From an uncultured Eggerthellaceae bacterium (GTDB lineage Bacteria > Actinomycetota > Coriobacteriia > Coriobacteriales > Eggerthellaceae), in the NCBI GenBank assembly GCA_910588435.1, contig CAJUPL010000013.1:1-46141 (forward strand): a stretch of DNA of 46,141 nucleotides, in the 5' to 3' direction. The notes below the pieces were generated by a model. That model searched no databases. It was given only the letters and a program-made list of their open reading frames with translations, and had not been told where the DNA came from. Numbering within the stretch: position 1 is the stretch's first letter; each line of letters opens with the position of its first letter. Of the stretch, positions 17,567 through 25,224 are shown one piece after another. Both the position numbers and the translations under genes were made by a program.

Positions 17567-18952
17567 TCAAGCCGCTTCCACCAAAGGCGATGTGTCACCC
17601 GTGATGTCAGTGGCCCTGATGGTCACCTTGTGTGCGCCCTCATGCTCAGGCAGGTCATACATGACATCCATCAGCACGCGCTCACAGATGGAGCGAAGCC
17701 CGCGGGCGCCTGTGCCATGCTCAGAGGCCTCATGCGCTATTGCACGCAAGGCGTCCTCCTCTATCACCAGCTCAGCGTCCTCGTATTCGAACATCTTCGT
17801 GTACTGCTTGACCAGGGCGTTCTTCGGCTCAACCAAGATGCGAACGAGGTCATCCTCTGTCAGCTCATCCAAGGACTTGATCACGGGGATGCGTCCGACG
17901 AACTCTGGGATCATGCCGTATTTGTTGAGGTCTTCCGGCAGCACCTGCGCCAAGAGCTCAGCGTCTGCCTGCTTCTTCGTTGCGGCAACCTCTGAGGCGA
18001 ACCCGAGCCCGTTCTTGCCCACGCGCTGCCCCACTATCTCTGGCAGCCCCACGAATGCTCCGCCGAAGATGAAGAGGATGTTCTTCGTGTCTATGTGAAG
18101 GAGCTCTTGCTCTGGATGCTTGCGACCGCCTTGCGGAGGAACGGAAGCCTCGCAGCCCTCCACTATCTTCAGAAGCGCTTGCTGCACACCCTCACCAGAT
18201 ACGTCACGCGTGATGGAGAGGTTCTCCGCCTTCCTGGCGATCTTGTCTATCTCATCTATGTAGATGATGCCGATCTCAGCCTCTTGGATGTTGAAGTCAG
18301 CGGCCGTTATCAGCTTGAGCAGGATGTTCTCAACGTCTTCACCCACATAGCCCGCCTCAGTGAGGGTTGTGGCATCCGCTATGGCGAACGGGACCTTGAG
18401 CGTGCGAGCAAGGGTCTGCGCCAGAAGCGTCTTGCCGGAGCCGGTGGGCCCTAAGAGCATGATGTTGCTCTTGTCTATCTCAACTCCGTCCTCATCACCC
18501 TCGTCCTGAGCGCCAACGGCGATGCGCTTGTAGTGGTTGTACACCGCAACGGACAGGGCGCGCTTCGCCGCCTCCTGCCCCACCACATGCTCAGAGAGCC
18601 TCTTGTGGATCTCATGAGGAGTGGGGAGGTCTGCCATCAGCGCTTCGATGTCAACGTCTCCCTCAGAAGCGGCGGCTTCGTCTTCCAGCTCATCCTCTTC
18701 GAAGGCCTGGAACTGAGGCGCATCTCCCATCTGGGAAGCCAGCGCCGCCATGTATCTCTCCTGCATCTCAGGATCAGCATTGCGCGCCACCAGCATCTCG
18801 TGCATCAGCGCGTCTGCCGATAGCGATATGCACTGATCGCAGATGTAGATCTCATTGGGGCCTTGTATGAGCGAATTGGCAAGATGAGCAGGCTTTCCGC
18901 AAAACGCGCAGCTTATCTCCTCATCTTGGTCTTTATCAGTCTTCTTTGGCAT
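17567..18952 (-). CDS. clpX: ATP-dependent Clp protease ATPase subunit ClpX
   Basis: AAA+ unfoldase that feeds substrates to ClpP. The N-terminal C4 zinc finger (CAFCGK and CDQC) is present. Walker A is GPTGSGKTLLAQ, Walker B is IIYIDEIDKIA, and the ClpP-contact loop region around the IGF-type position is within the AAA domain. At 461 residues it is about 35-40 longer than many ClpX proteins because of an acidic linker between zinc finger and AAA core (around EEDELEDEAAASEGDVD). It lies downstream of clpP with its own promoter in the gap. Function is firm. Confidence 0.98.
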   Translation of the reverse strand: MPKKTDKDQDEEISCAFCGKPAHLANSLIQGPNEIYICDQCISLSADALMHEMLVARNADPEMQERYMAALASQMGDAPQFQAFEEDELEDEAAASEGDVDIEALMADLPTPHEIHKRLSEHVVGQEAAKRALSVAVYNHYKRIAVGAQDEGDEDGVEIDKSNIMLLGPTGSGKTLLAQTLARTLKVPFAIADATTLTEAGYVGEDVENILLKLITAADFNIQEAEIGIIYIDEIDKIARKAENLSITRDVSGEGVQQALLKIVEGCEASVPPQGGRKHPEQELLHIDTKNILFIFGGAFVGLPEIVGQRVGKNGLGFASEVAATKKQADAELLAQVLPEDLNKYGMIPEFVGRIPVIKSLDELTEDDLVRILVEPKNALVKQYTKMFEYEDAELVIEEDALRAIAHEASEHGTGARGLRSICERVLMDVMYDLPEHEGAHKVTIRATDITGDTSPLVEAA

Positions 18953-18997
18953 CTCTGCCTTCCGTTTCAGCTTGGATGATGGTCTGTTAGCAAAGCA

Positions 18998-19032
18998 GAC
19001 GCCAAGGGTTGACCTTGGCGTCCCAGATTATA
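18998..19032 (-). promoter_or_regulatory. clpX promoter -10 with a palindrome at the start site
   Basis: On the minus strand TATAAT (19027-19032) lies about 75 bp before clpX. Five bp after it begins a 10-bp perfect inverted repeat (GACGCCAAGG / CCTTGGCGTC, 5-nt spacer, 18998-19022). The expected transcription start falls within its first bases. It is either an operator or a hairpin at the mRNA 5' end. The -35 region is weak. Confidence 0.55.
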
Positions 19033-19088
19033 GCCTGACTTGAGGCCGCCTTCGCCGCTTGGGGCCAAGGCTGTTGTGAGCGTGATGA

Positions 19089-19691
19089 CTAGTGATGCGT
19101 GATGATCTCATCCACCAGGCCGTAGTCCTTGGCCTGCTCTGCCGTCATGTAGTTGTCGCGCTCTGTGTCTTCCTGGATGCGCTCCATGCTCTGACCGGTG
19201 TTGTCAGCCAGGATGCGGTTCAGCTGCTTGCGCGTCTTCAGCATGAAGTCAGCCACGATTGCGATCTCAGTCTGCTGGCCCTGCGCACCGCCCAGAGGCT
19301 GGTGGATCAGCACCATGGAGTTCGGCAGGCAATAGCGCTTGCCCTTGGCGCCTGAGGAGAGCAGCACTGCTGCCATGGAGGCGCACTCACCGATGCAGAT
19401 GGTGGACACGTCGCACTTGATGAAGTTCATGGTGTCCAGGATGCCGAGGCCTGCGGTGACAGAGCCGCCGGGGGAATTGATGTAGAGCGAGATGTCCTTC
19501 TCAGGGTCTGCGCTCTCAAGATGCAGAAGCTGTGCCACAACTGAGTTGGCCACGTGATCGTCGATCTGCTCGCCCAGGAAGATGATCCTGTCATTCAGCA
19601 AGCGGGAATAGATGTCATAGCTGCGCTCTCCGCGCGGAGACTGCTCTATGACGTAAGGGATCAGCGCATTCCTTGCTACTTCGATGCCCAT
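19089..19691 (-). CDS. clpP: ATP-dependent Clp protease proteolytic subunit
   Basis: Serine peptidase that forms the tetradecameric chamber used with ClpX. The protein has 200 residues, a usual length. The catalytic triad is visible as Ser105 (in GECASMAAVLL), His130 (in SMVLIHQPLGG) and Asp179 (in DTERDN). The start ATG gives the family N-terminus around ALIPYVIEQSPRGERSYDIYSRLL. AGAAAGGCAGG precedes it. It lies between tig and clpX, the common bacterial order for co-acting chaperone and protease genes. Confidence 0.98.
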   Translation of the reverse strand: MGIEVARNALIPYVIEQSPRGERSYDIYSRLLNDRIIFLGEQIDDHVANSVVAQLLHLESADPEKDISLYINSPGGSVTAGLGILDTMNFIKCDVSTICIGECASMAAVLLSSGAKGKRYCLPNSMVLIHQPLGGAQGQQTEIAIVADFMLKTRKQLNRILADNTGQSMERIQEDTERDNYMTAEQAKDYGLVDEIITHH

Positions 19692-19744
19692 GGTTCCTGC
19701 CTTTCTTCGGGGACGCGCTCTGCGCCCACTAGCGTTTTGCTGAC

Positions 19745-19773
19745 ACTATGAGTCATCCGTTCGCATAATGCAA
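19745..19773 (-). promoter_or_regulatory. Probable clpP promoter
   Basis: On the minus strand TTGCAT (19768-19773) and CATAGT (19745-19750) are separated by 17 bp, about 55 bp before the clpP start. The 194-bp tig-clpP gap also has a GCAGGC/GCCTGC hairpin near 19861-19876, which may end tig transcription. Confidence 0.5.
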
Positions 19774-19885
19774 CTGTCCTCCAAAACGTACATTGAAAGA
19801 CCGCAACATCATGCGGAATGGCGAGGAATGCGCTTTGGTGCGTGATGGCCTCTTTCGTTGCAGGCTCACGCCTGCGATTGCGATG

Positions 19886-21223
19886 CTACTTCTCGTCCTT
19901 AGCGTCCTTGACGGCGAAGTCCACCTCAGTGACCTTCGCCGTCTCCATGACGTCTTCCATGGCCTTGGAGCGAACGATGCCCTCACGGATCAGGTAGAGG
20001 CGGCCGCTGTTGCGCCATTCGCGCTCAGTCTTCTTGGGGTCATCCAAGCCGGCGCGTTCGAACTCAAGAGTGACATCCTCATCCGTGGCTTCGATGCCCT
20101 TGTTGCGCGCCCACGCATCAAGCGCAAGCTCACGCTTTGCCTCATCCTGGGCCTGGCGCTTCACGTCCTCTTTGAACTCAGCGCTGTCCATGCCCTGCTG
20201 TGCCAGGTATGCATCGAAGCTGAGTCCCGCGCGCTGCAGCTGACCGAAGAAGTCCTGGATGAGCTGTGATTCAGTCTGCTCAGCCATGGCCTCAGGGACA
20301 TCGCCCTCAACGCGGCTCACCAGCTCTGCGGCGCAAGCGTTCTCCTTGATCTGCGGGATGATGGATGCCTTCTGCTGGGTCAGGGATTCCTTGATCTCAT
20401 CGCGAAGGGCAGAGACGCTGTCATAGCCCAAGGTCTCCTTCACCCATTCGTCTGTGACCTTCGGGGTGTCTTCCTTCTTCACAACGTTGCAGGTGACGAC
20501 AACGGTTATCTCCTGCCCTGCAAGGTCAGCCATGAGCATGGCCGTCTCGTCCTCAGGGACGCTCAGCGTGAATGTGCGCTCTTCGCCCTTCTTGATGCCG
20601 AGGATCTCCTTGTCAAAGGCCTCAGAGTACAGGCCGCTGCCTGGGTTGAAGAGCATGGACTCAGAGGTGAGCGATGTGACCTCTTCGCCGTCTGCCTTGG
20701 TGGTCTTGATGTTGATGTCAGCTGCCATGCCGTCTTTGAGCTTAGTTGCCGCAGCAGCGTTCTCATATGACTTGTAGTGGCTGGCAAGCTGCTCCACCTG
20801 TGAGTCAATCTCTGCTTCCGTTGCCTCTGCGAACGGGAGCTCCACCTCAACGGGCTCATAGGAGGAAAGCTCAAGCTCTGGCTTCACGTCAAGCTCAAAG
20901 CTGAAGCTGAAGTCCTTGCCCGGCTCTGCCATGCCAGGGTCTCCGAAGTCAGGAGATGCCACTGGGAAGAGCTTCTGATCCTCCACTACCTTGGGGTAGG
21001 TGGTGTTGATCAGATCCTCAGTTGCGCTTGCAAGCACAGACTCACGGCCGATGGCGTTGTCTATCACAGGACGCGGCGCCTTGCCCTTGCGAAAGCCCGG
21101 GAACGAATACTGACGTGCGACATCCTTGTATGTCTTGTTGATGACCTCATCAACCTCTTTGGCCGTGACCGTGACATCGGCCTTGATCTTGTTGTCTTCA
21201 AGCTTCTCGATCTTGATATCCAC
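19886..21223 (-). CDS. tig: Trigger factor
   Basis: Ribosome-associated chaperone with peptidyl-prolyl isomerase activity, 445 residues. The N-terminal ribosome-binding signature GFRKGKAPR is in FPGFRKGKAPRPVID (residue 41 onward). The FKBP-like PPIase domain follows (about 150-245), then the helical C-terminal chaperone domain, ending in an acidic/Lys tail. The start is GTG 21223, with GAGGGAG 8 nt upstream. It is followed by clpP and clpX, linking folding with degradation. Confidence 0.97.
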   Translation of the reverse strand: MDIKIEKLEDNKIKADVTVTAKEVDEVINKTYKDVARQYSFPGFRKGKAPRPVIDNAIGRESVLASATEDLINTTYPKVVEDQKLFPVASPDFGDPGMAEPGKDFSFSFELDVKPELELSSYEPVEVELPFAEATEAEIDSQVEQLASHYKSYENAAAATKLKDGMAADINIKTTKADGEEVTSLTSESMLFNPGSGLYSEAFDKEILGIKKGEERTFTLSVPEDETAMLMADLAGQEITVVVTCNVVKKEDTPKVTDEWVKETLGYDSVSALRDEIKESLTQQKASIIPQIKENACAAELVSRVEGDVPEAMAEQTESQLIQDFFGQLQRAGLSFDAYLAQQGMDSAEFKEDVKRQAQDEAKRELALDAWARNKGIEATDEDVTLEFERAGLDDPKKTEREWRNSGRLYLIREGIVRSKAMEDVMETAKVTEVDFAVKDAKDEK

Positions 21224-21322
21224 CAGTATTGCTCCCTCTTATTGATAGGCTATGAACGCCCGCATATGGTAGCATAAGCCCATTCGCGCTCTGGCCTCTC
21301 TAAGCGGCGCGAACTCATCTGT

Positions 21323-21408
<86 letters not shown>

Positions 21409-21429
21409 TACCCGATTGACACGAGCGAA

Positions 21430-21454
21430 GTCCTTTCGCCCGCACCATACCCTG
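21430..21454 (+). repeat. Duplicate of the tRNA-Leu 3' end
   Basis: The 25 bp from AAGTCCTTTCGCC through the CCA and following TACCC at 21389-21413 occur again, exactly, at 21430-21454, 41 bp further on. Only the 3' part of the tRNA is copied, with no D or anticodon arm. Such partial copies can mark an old attachment site or a local duplication. No integrase is present. Confidence 0.85.
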
Positions 21455-21587
21455 TCGCTGGTACGGATCTCTCTCAAATATGCCGTTGCAACCCTAGCCA
21501 GTCACGAACATCCTTCTGACCACGGGCTATGTGCGGTATTTGGGCTAGAATCAGCCTCAAGTATCCGCACGCTAGGGAGATAGTGAA

Positions 21588-22886
21588 ATGACTGAGGAAA
21601 AGAAGAAGCGCAACATCGTTCAGATGTACAACGATGTGAGCCTCATCAAGAAGATCATCGTCGGGTTGATCATCGGCGTCATCTTGGCGCTGGCCATCCC
21701 GCAAGGTGGCCCGGAGTGGACGGTTGGAGTGAGCGAGGTCATCTCGCTTCTAGGTACGCTGTTCGTCTCGGCCTTGAGGTCCGTGGCGCCCATCCTGGTG
21801 TTCTTCCTGGTCATCAGCGCACTCATGAACGCGAAGACGGCAGGCAGCATGAGGACCGTCATCGTGCTCTACATAATAAGCACGCTGGTGGCTGCACTGG
21901 TAGCCGTCATCGCAAGCTTCATCTTCCCCATTGACCTGACGCTTGCTGTTGCTGACGACGTCAAGCAGGAATCCCCTTCAGGCATCGGTGAGGTGCTTGG
22001 CGCCATCGTCATGAACATCGTGGCGAACCCGGTGGACGCGCTCATGAACGCGAACTTCATCGGCGTGCTGGCTTGGTCCATCGTGCTGGGCATCGCTCTT
22101 CGCAAGTCTAGCGACAATGTGAAGGATGTCTTCACCACCATATCTGACGCGGTCTCCACTGTTGTCCGCTGGGTCATCAACCTAGCTCCTTTCGGCATCA
22201 TGGGCCTTGTGTACACGTCAGTGTCTGAGAGCGGCCTGGACATCTTCGTTGAGTACGGGCAGCTGATCTTGCTCTTGGTTGGCGTGATGCTGGTCATCGC
22301 TTTGGTCACGAACCCGATCATGGTGTTCATCTGCACCAGGCAGAATCCGTACCCGCTGGTCTTCCGCTGCCTGAAGGATTCTGGCCTCACCGCGTTCTTC
22401 ACCCGCTCTTCCGCGGCGAACATCCCCATCAACATGGAGCTTTGCCGCAAGCTGGGCCTTGATAAGGACAACTACTCGGTTAGCATCCCGCTGGGCGCCA
22501 CCATCAACATGGCAGGCGCTGCCATCACCATCACGGTGATGACCATGGCTGCTGTGCATACCGTGGGGCTTCAGGTTGACCTGTTCACCGCTGTGATCCT
22601 CTGCGTGCTGGCAGCAGTCAGCGCGTGCGGCGCATCCGGCGTTGCTGGCGGCTCCCTCTTGCTGATCCCGCTTGCTTGCTCGCTCTTCGGCATGGACACC
22701 ACGGTTGCCATGGAAGTGGTTGCCATCGGATTCATCATCGGCGTGATCCAGGATTCCTGCGAGACCGCGCTCAACTCCTCCTCCGACGTCCTGTTCACAG
22801 CCACTGCTGAGTACAGGAAGATGCGCCTTGAGGGCAAGGAGTATCACCTGGGCAAGGATGCATATTCCCTGGATGAGCTAGATTAA
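21588..22886 (+). CDS. sstT: Serine/threonine:Na+ symporter
   Basis: Membrane transporter of the dicarboxylate/amino acid:cation symporter family. At 432 residues with features such as FTRSSAANIPINMELCRKLG, VSIPLGATINMAGAAITIT and a long hydrophobic core, it fits SstT best. The SstT-type sequence differs from glutamate carriers in the TRSSAANIPIN block. GGGAGA lies before the ATG. A TAGAAT -10-like box is at 21546-21551, flanked by GTGCGG (21531) and CCGCAC (21565), a possible operator. It ends in a strong terminator. Confidence 0.92.
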   Translation: MTEEKKKRNIVQMYNDVSLIKKIIVGLIIGVILALAIPQGGPEWTVGVSEVISLLGTLFVSALRSVAPILVFFLVISALMNAKTAGSMRTVIVLYIISTLVAALVAVIASFIFPIDLTLAVADDVKQESPSGIGEVLGAIVMNIVANPVDALMNANFIGVLAWSIVLGIALRKSSDNVKDVFTTISDAVSTVVRWVINLAPFGIMGLVYTSVSESGLDIFVEYGQLILLLVGVMLVIALVTNPIMVFICTRQNPYPLVFRCLKDSGLTAFFTRSSAANIPINMELCRKLGLDKDNYSVSIPLGATINMAGAAITITVMTMAAVHTVGLQVDLFTAVILCVLAAVSACGASGVAGGSLLLIPLACSLFGMDTTVAMEVVAIGFIIGVIQDSCETALNSSSDVLFTATAEYRKMRLEGKEYHLGKDAYSLDELD

Positions 22887-22911
22887 GCTCACCTGCTCTA
22901 CCCGCTTTCGA

Positions 22912-22945
22912 AGGCTGTGCAGCTCACCCGCTGCACAGCCTTTTT
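22912..22945 (+). terminator. Intrinsic terminator of sstT
   Basis: An 11-bp perfect stem (AGGCTGTGCAG with CTGCACAGCCT, loop CTCACCCG) is followed by a T run (TTTTTCGTT), 25 bp after the sstT stop. It is a textbook form. Confidence 0.93.
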
Positions 22946-23019
22946 CGTTGTTTGGGTAGACCTGCTGCCCGCGGAAAGGCTCACACACCCCATTCCGGGT
23001 GATCCATGTTCCAACCCTA

Positions 23020-23087
23020 TATATGACCCAGAAGGTCAATGACATTGCGCACGGGGCAGTGTCATTGACCTGAGAGGTCATAATTAG
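23020..23087. repeat. Family B nested palindrome, copy B1
   Basis: Outer arms TATGACC (23022-23028) and GGTCATA (23076-23082) enclose a 12-bp perfect inner inverted repeat, AGGTCAATGACA (23033-23044) and TGTCATTGACCT (23060-23071), around the centre TTGCGCACGGGGCAG. A 38-nt stretch is identical to copy B3 near the right end of the window. It lies between the sstT terminator and repeat A3. It has no coding capacity. Confidence 0.9.
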
Positions 23088-23105
23088 GAGCGCGCACCCT
23101 TTCCT

Positions 23106-23311
23106 GTGGGCGCTTGCATTGCAAGCGCAGCTACCTGAAAGCCCGAAGGGTGGGAAGGTAGCGAAATGAGGGTGATAACCCGAAATACCCGGATAGGTGG
23201 TCTGCGCCAGGCTAGGTTGCCTGACCAGTTGCCGGCTTCCGGGTGTTCGCAGGCTATCGCCTGCGTTACGTTGCACTGCCGTGCAACTGCGGCTGCAATG
23301 CAGCCGCCTAC
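23106..23311 (+). repeat. Family A multi-hairpin repeat, copy A3
   Basis: A 206-bp core bounded by GTGGGCG and CGCCTAC. Hairpins in order: GCGCTTGC/GCAAGCGC (23110-23128), GCTACCT/AGGTAGC (23130-23162, longer insert than in A2/A4), GGGT/ACCC, CGCAGGC/GCCTGCG (23248-23265), GTTGCAC/GTGCAAC (23270-23287) and GCGGCTGC/GCAGCCGC (23289-23307). A G8-type run follows the right end. The second stem differs in sequence from A2 and A4 but still pairs. The stretch to about 23400 is degenerate module sequence. Confidence 0.88.
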
Positions 23312-23403
23312 CGCAGGGGGGGGTGAAGCCGTCCACAGGTTGGTGTCAATGCAGCCACCTACAGAAGGGGGTGCAGCGATGTGGCACCTACGAAAGGCAT
23401 CCT

Positions 23404-23432
23404 TAGGTTCGAATCCTGCCGAAAGAGCCCCA
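23404..23432 (+). repeat. Inverted, diverged copy of the tRNA-Asn 3' end
   Basis: TAGGTTCGAATCCT followed by GCC-GA-AAGAGCC on the plus strand closely matches the T arm and acceptor end of the minus-strand tRNA-Asn at 23475-23502, in opposite orientation. No other tRNA arms are present. The terminator palindrome lies between the two copies. Confidence 0.6.
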
Positions 23433-23438
23433 AACAAG

Positions 23439-23465
23439 AAGAAGACCGCCGAGGGCGGTCTTCTT
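23439..23465. terminator. Bidirectional terminator after tRNA-Asn
   Basis: A 12-bp perfect stem (AAGAAGACCGCC with GGCGGTCTTCTT, loop GAG) has T-rich flanks on both strands (TTGTT on plus, CTTGTTTG on minus). It ends the minus-strand tRNA-Asn transcript, and can stop any read-through from the sstT side. Confidence 0.88.
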
Positions 23466-23474
23466 TTGTTCTAA

Positions 23475-23549
23475 TGGCTCCTCGGGTAGGATTCGAACCT
23501 ACAACCCTCCGGTTAACAGCCGGATGCTCTGCCGTTGAGCTACCGAGGA
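23475..23549 (-). tRNA. tRNA-Asn (anticodon GTT)
   Basis: A 75-nt tRNA with encoded CCA. On the minus strand the acceptor is TCCTCGG/CCGAGGA, the anticodon stem TCCGG/CCGGA frames loop CTGTTAA (GTT), and the T arm is TAGGTTCGAATCCTA. It lies 60 bp downstream of rpoD with its own promoter. Confidence 0.97.
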
Positions 23550-23579
23550 ATATATGTCTGGCGCGAGCGCCGACGCAGT

Positions 23580-23607
23580 ATTATAGCAACTTCCGCATCC
23601 TGCGCAA
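23580..23607 (-). promoter_or_regulatory. tRNA-Asn promoter
   Basis: On the minus strand TTGCGC (23602-23607), 16 bp, then consensus TATAAT (23580-23585), about 30 bp before the tRNA 5' end. Between -10 and tRNA is a GGCGC/GCGCC hairpin (around 23560-23571). Confidence 0.65.
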
Positions 23608-23609
23608 GC

Positions 23610-25127
23610 CTAATACTCCAGATAATCCTTCAGCTTCGAAGAACGGGATGGATGGCGCAGCTTCGCCAGCGTCTTGCTCTCTATCTGACGGATGCGCTCA
23701 CGCGTGACGCCGAATTCGCGCCCCACTTCCTCCAGCGTGCGAGGATGCCCATCCTCAAGCCCGAAGCGAAGCGAGATGACCTTGCGCTCACGCTCAGCCA
23801 AGCCGTCGAGCACCTTGCCAAGCTGCTCTTGCAGCATGGAGAAGCTGGCGGCATCTGGCGGCACCACAGCGGCTTCGTCCTCGATGAAGTCTCCCAGCTG
23901 GGAATCCTCTTCCTCACCGATGGGGGTCTCCAGAGAGACAGGCTCTTGTGAGATCTTCTGGATCTCACGCACGCGCTCAGCCGTGAGGTCCATCTCCTTG
24001 CCTATCTCCTCAGGGGTTGGTTCGCGACCAAGCTGCTGGAGGAGCTGACGCTGGATGCGCACGAGCTTGTTGATGGTCTCAACCATGTGAACAGGGATGC
24101 GGATGGTGCGGGCTTGATCAGCGATGGCGCGCGTGATGGCCTGACGGATCCACCATGTTGCATACGTTGAGAACTTGAAGCCCTTCGTGTAGTCGAACTT
24201 CTCAACAGCGCGGATGAGACCGAGGTTGCCCTCTTGGATGAGGTCTAGGAAGAGCATGCCACGGCCGACGTAGCGCTTGGCGATGGATACCACCAGACGC
24301 AGGTTGGCTTCTATCAGCGCCTGCTTGGCATCAAGGCCCACCTGCTCAACGCGCGTGAGCCTGCGCTTGTCACGGCGGTTGAGCTCAGCGCCCTCTTCTT
24401 CTGCGCGCTCAAGCTCTTCTGTGGCCGCAACGCCCGCCTCTATCTTCATGGCAAGGTCTATCTCCTCTGCCGCAGTGAGCAGAGGCACCTTGCCGATCTC
24501 CTTCAGATACATGCGAACGGGATCGCCCGTGAGCATGGTCACGTTCGCATCAGCATTGCGGCGGCGTGACTTGGCCTTGGAGCGCGTTGAGGTGATCTTC
24601 GGCAGCTGCACGTCAACGGTTGCCTTAAGCTCTTCCTCCGGGATGTTCTCAAGGATGCTCTCAGTGTCATCCGTTGACTCCTCAGAATCAGAGTCAGAGG
24701 TGCTCTCCTGGATGGCAGAGTCAGCCGGGCCGTCCATCTCCTCAACGTCAGCGCTTGCGTCATCATCAGAGTCAGTCTCTGAGATCTTCGCCTTCAGCTC
24801 TTCGACGATCTTGACGGTGCCTTGCTCGTCTGTGACCTCCTGCTCAATGACAGCATCCTCAGGGGCCTTCTTAGTGGTCTTGGATGCAGCCTTCTTTGGA
24901 GCGGCCTTCTTGGCAGAAGCGCTCTTCGTGGCTGGCTTTGAAGCGGTCTTGGATGCAGCTGCCTTGGCGGTTGCCTTCGCAGCGGTCTTCTTCTCTGTGC
25001 TCTTGGCTGCCGGTTTCTTGGCTGCCGTCTTCTTGGGTGTGGCTTTCGTAGTCTTCTTGGTCTTCGTTTGAGCTTCCGTACCCTTTGAGCTGGACTTTGC
25101 GGATTTGGAGCTTGCTGGCACGAGCAT
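23610..25127 (-). CDS. rpoD: RNA polymerase primary sigma factor
   Basis: Housekeeping sigma-70, 505 residues. Region 2 contains YATWWIRQAITRAIADQARTIRIPVHM (core binding and -10 recognition). Region 3 follows, and region 4 ends in GVTRERIRQIESKTLAKLRHP (-35 recognition). The first ~100 residues are an unusual Lys/Ala/Thr/Pro-rich tract like a histone H1 tail, then a long acidic Asp/Glu/Ser stretch. ATG 25127 has AAAGGA only 2 nt upstream. GTG 25121, 8 nt from that site, is an equally good start. A TTG at 25181 would begin inside the promoter leader and is rejected. Confidence 0.97.
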   Translation of the reverse strand: MLVPASSKSAKSSSKGTEAQTKTKKTTKATPKKTAAKKPAAKSTEKKTAAKATAKAAASKTASKPATKSASAKKAAPKKAASKTTKKAPEDAVIEQEVTDEQGTVKIVEELKAKISETDSDDDASADVEEMDGPADSAIQESTSDSDSEESTDDTESILENIPEEELKATVDVQLPKITSTRSKAKSRRRNADANVTMLTGDPVRMYLKEIGKVPLLTAAEEIDLAMKIEAGVAATEELERAEEEGAELNRRDKRRLTRVEQVGLDAKQALIEANLRLVVSIAKRYVGRGMLFLDLIQEGNLGLIRAVEKFDYTKGFKFSTYATWWIRQAITRAIADQARTIRIPVHMVETINKLVRIQRQLLQQLGREPTPEEIGKEMDLTAERVREIQKISQEPVSLETPIGEEEDSQLGDFIEDEAAVVPPDAASFSMLQEQLGKVLDGLAERERKVISLRFGLEDGHPRTLEEVGREFGVTRERIRQIESKTLAKLRHPSRSSKLKDYLEY

Positions 25128-25187
25128 CTTCCTTTCAACAGAAGATCTTGGGTATACGTCTGCCAGTATGCGCAGACGCAAATGGGT

Positions 25188-25216
25188 AGGATACCTCTAC
25201 CGGATGATGATTACAA
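25188..25216 (-). promoter_or_regulatory. rpoD promoter
   Basis: On the minus strand TTGTAA (25211-25216), a 17-bp spacer, then TATCCT (25188-25193), about 60 bp before rpoD. The 5' leader has a GTCTGC/GCAGAC hairpin. Confidence 0.65.
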
Positions 25217-25224
25217 GGCGAATA

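Noticed and set aside
23404..23432. A complete second tRNA or tmRNA on the plus strand
   Set aside because: Only T-arm and acceptor-like bases are present. No matching 5' acceptor, D arm, anticodon arm or tag sequence could be found.
23381..23707. Plus-strand frame across the tRNA-Asn region
   Set aside because: It contains the typical translation of an antisense tRNA (RVGFEPTTLRL) and overlaps a terminator and the rpoD 3' end.
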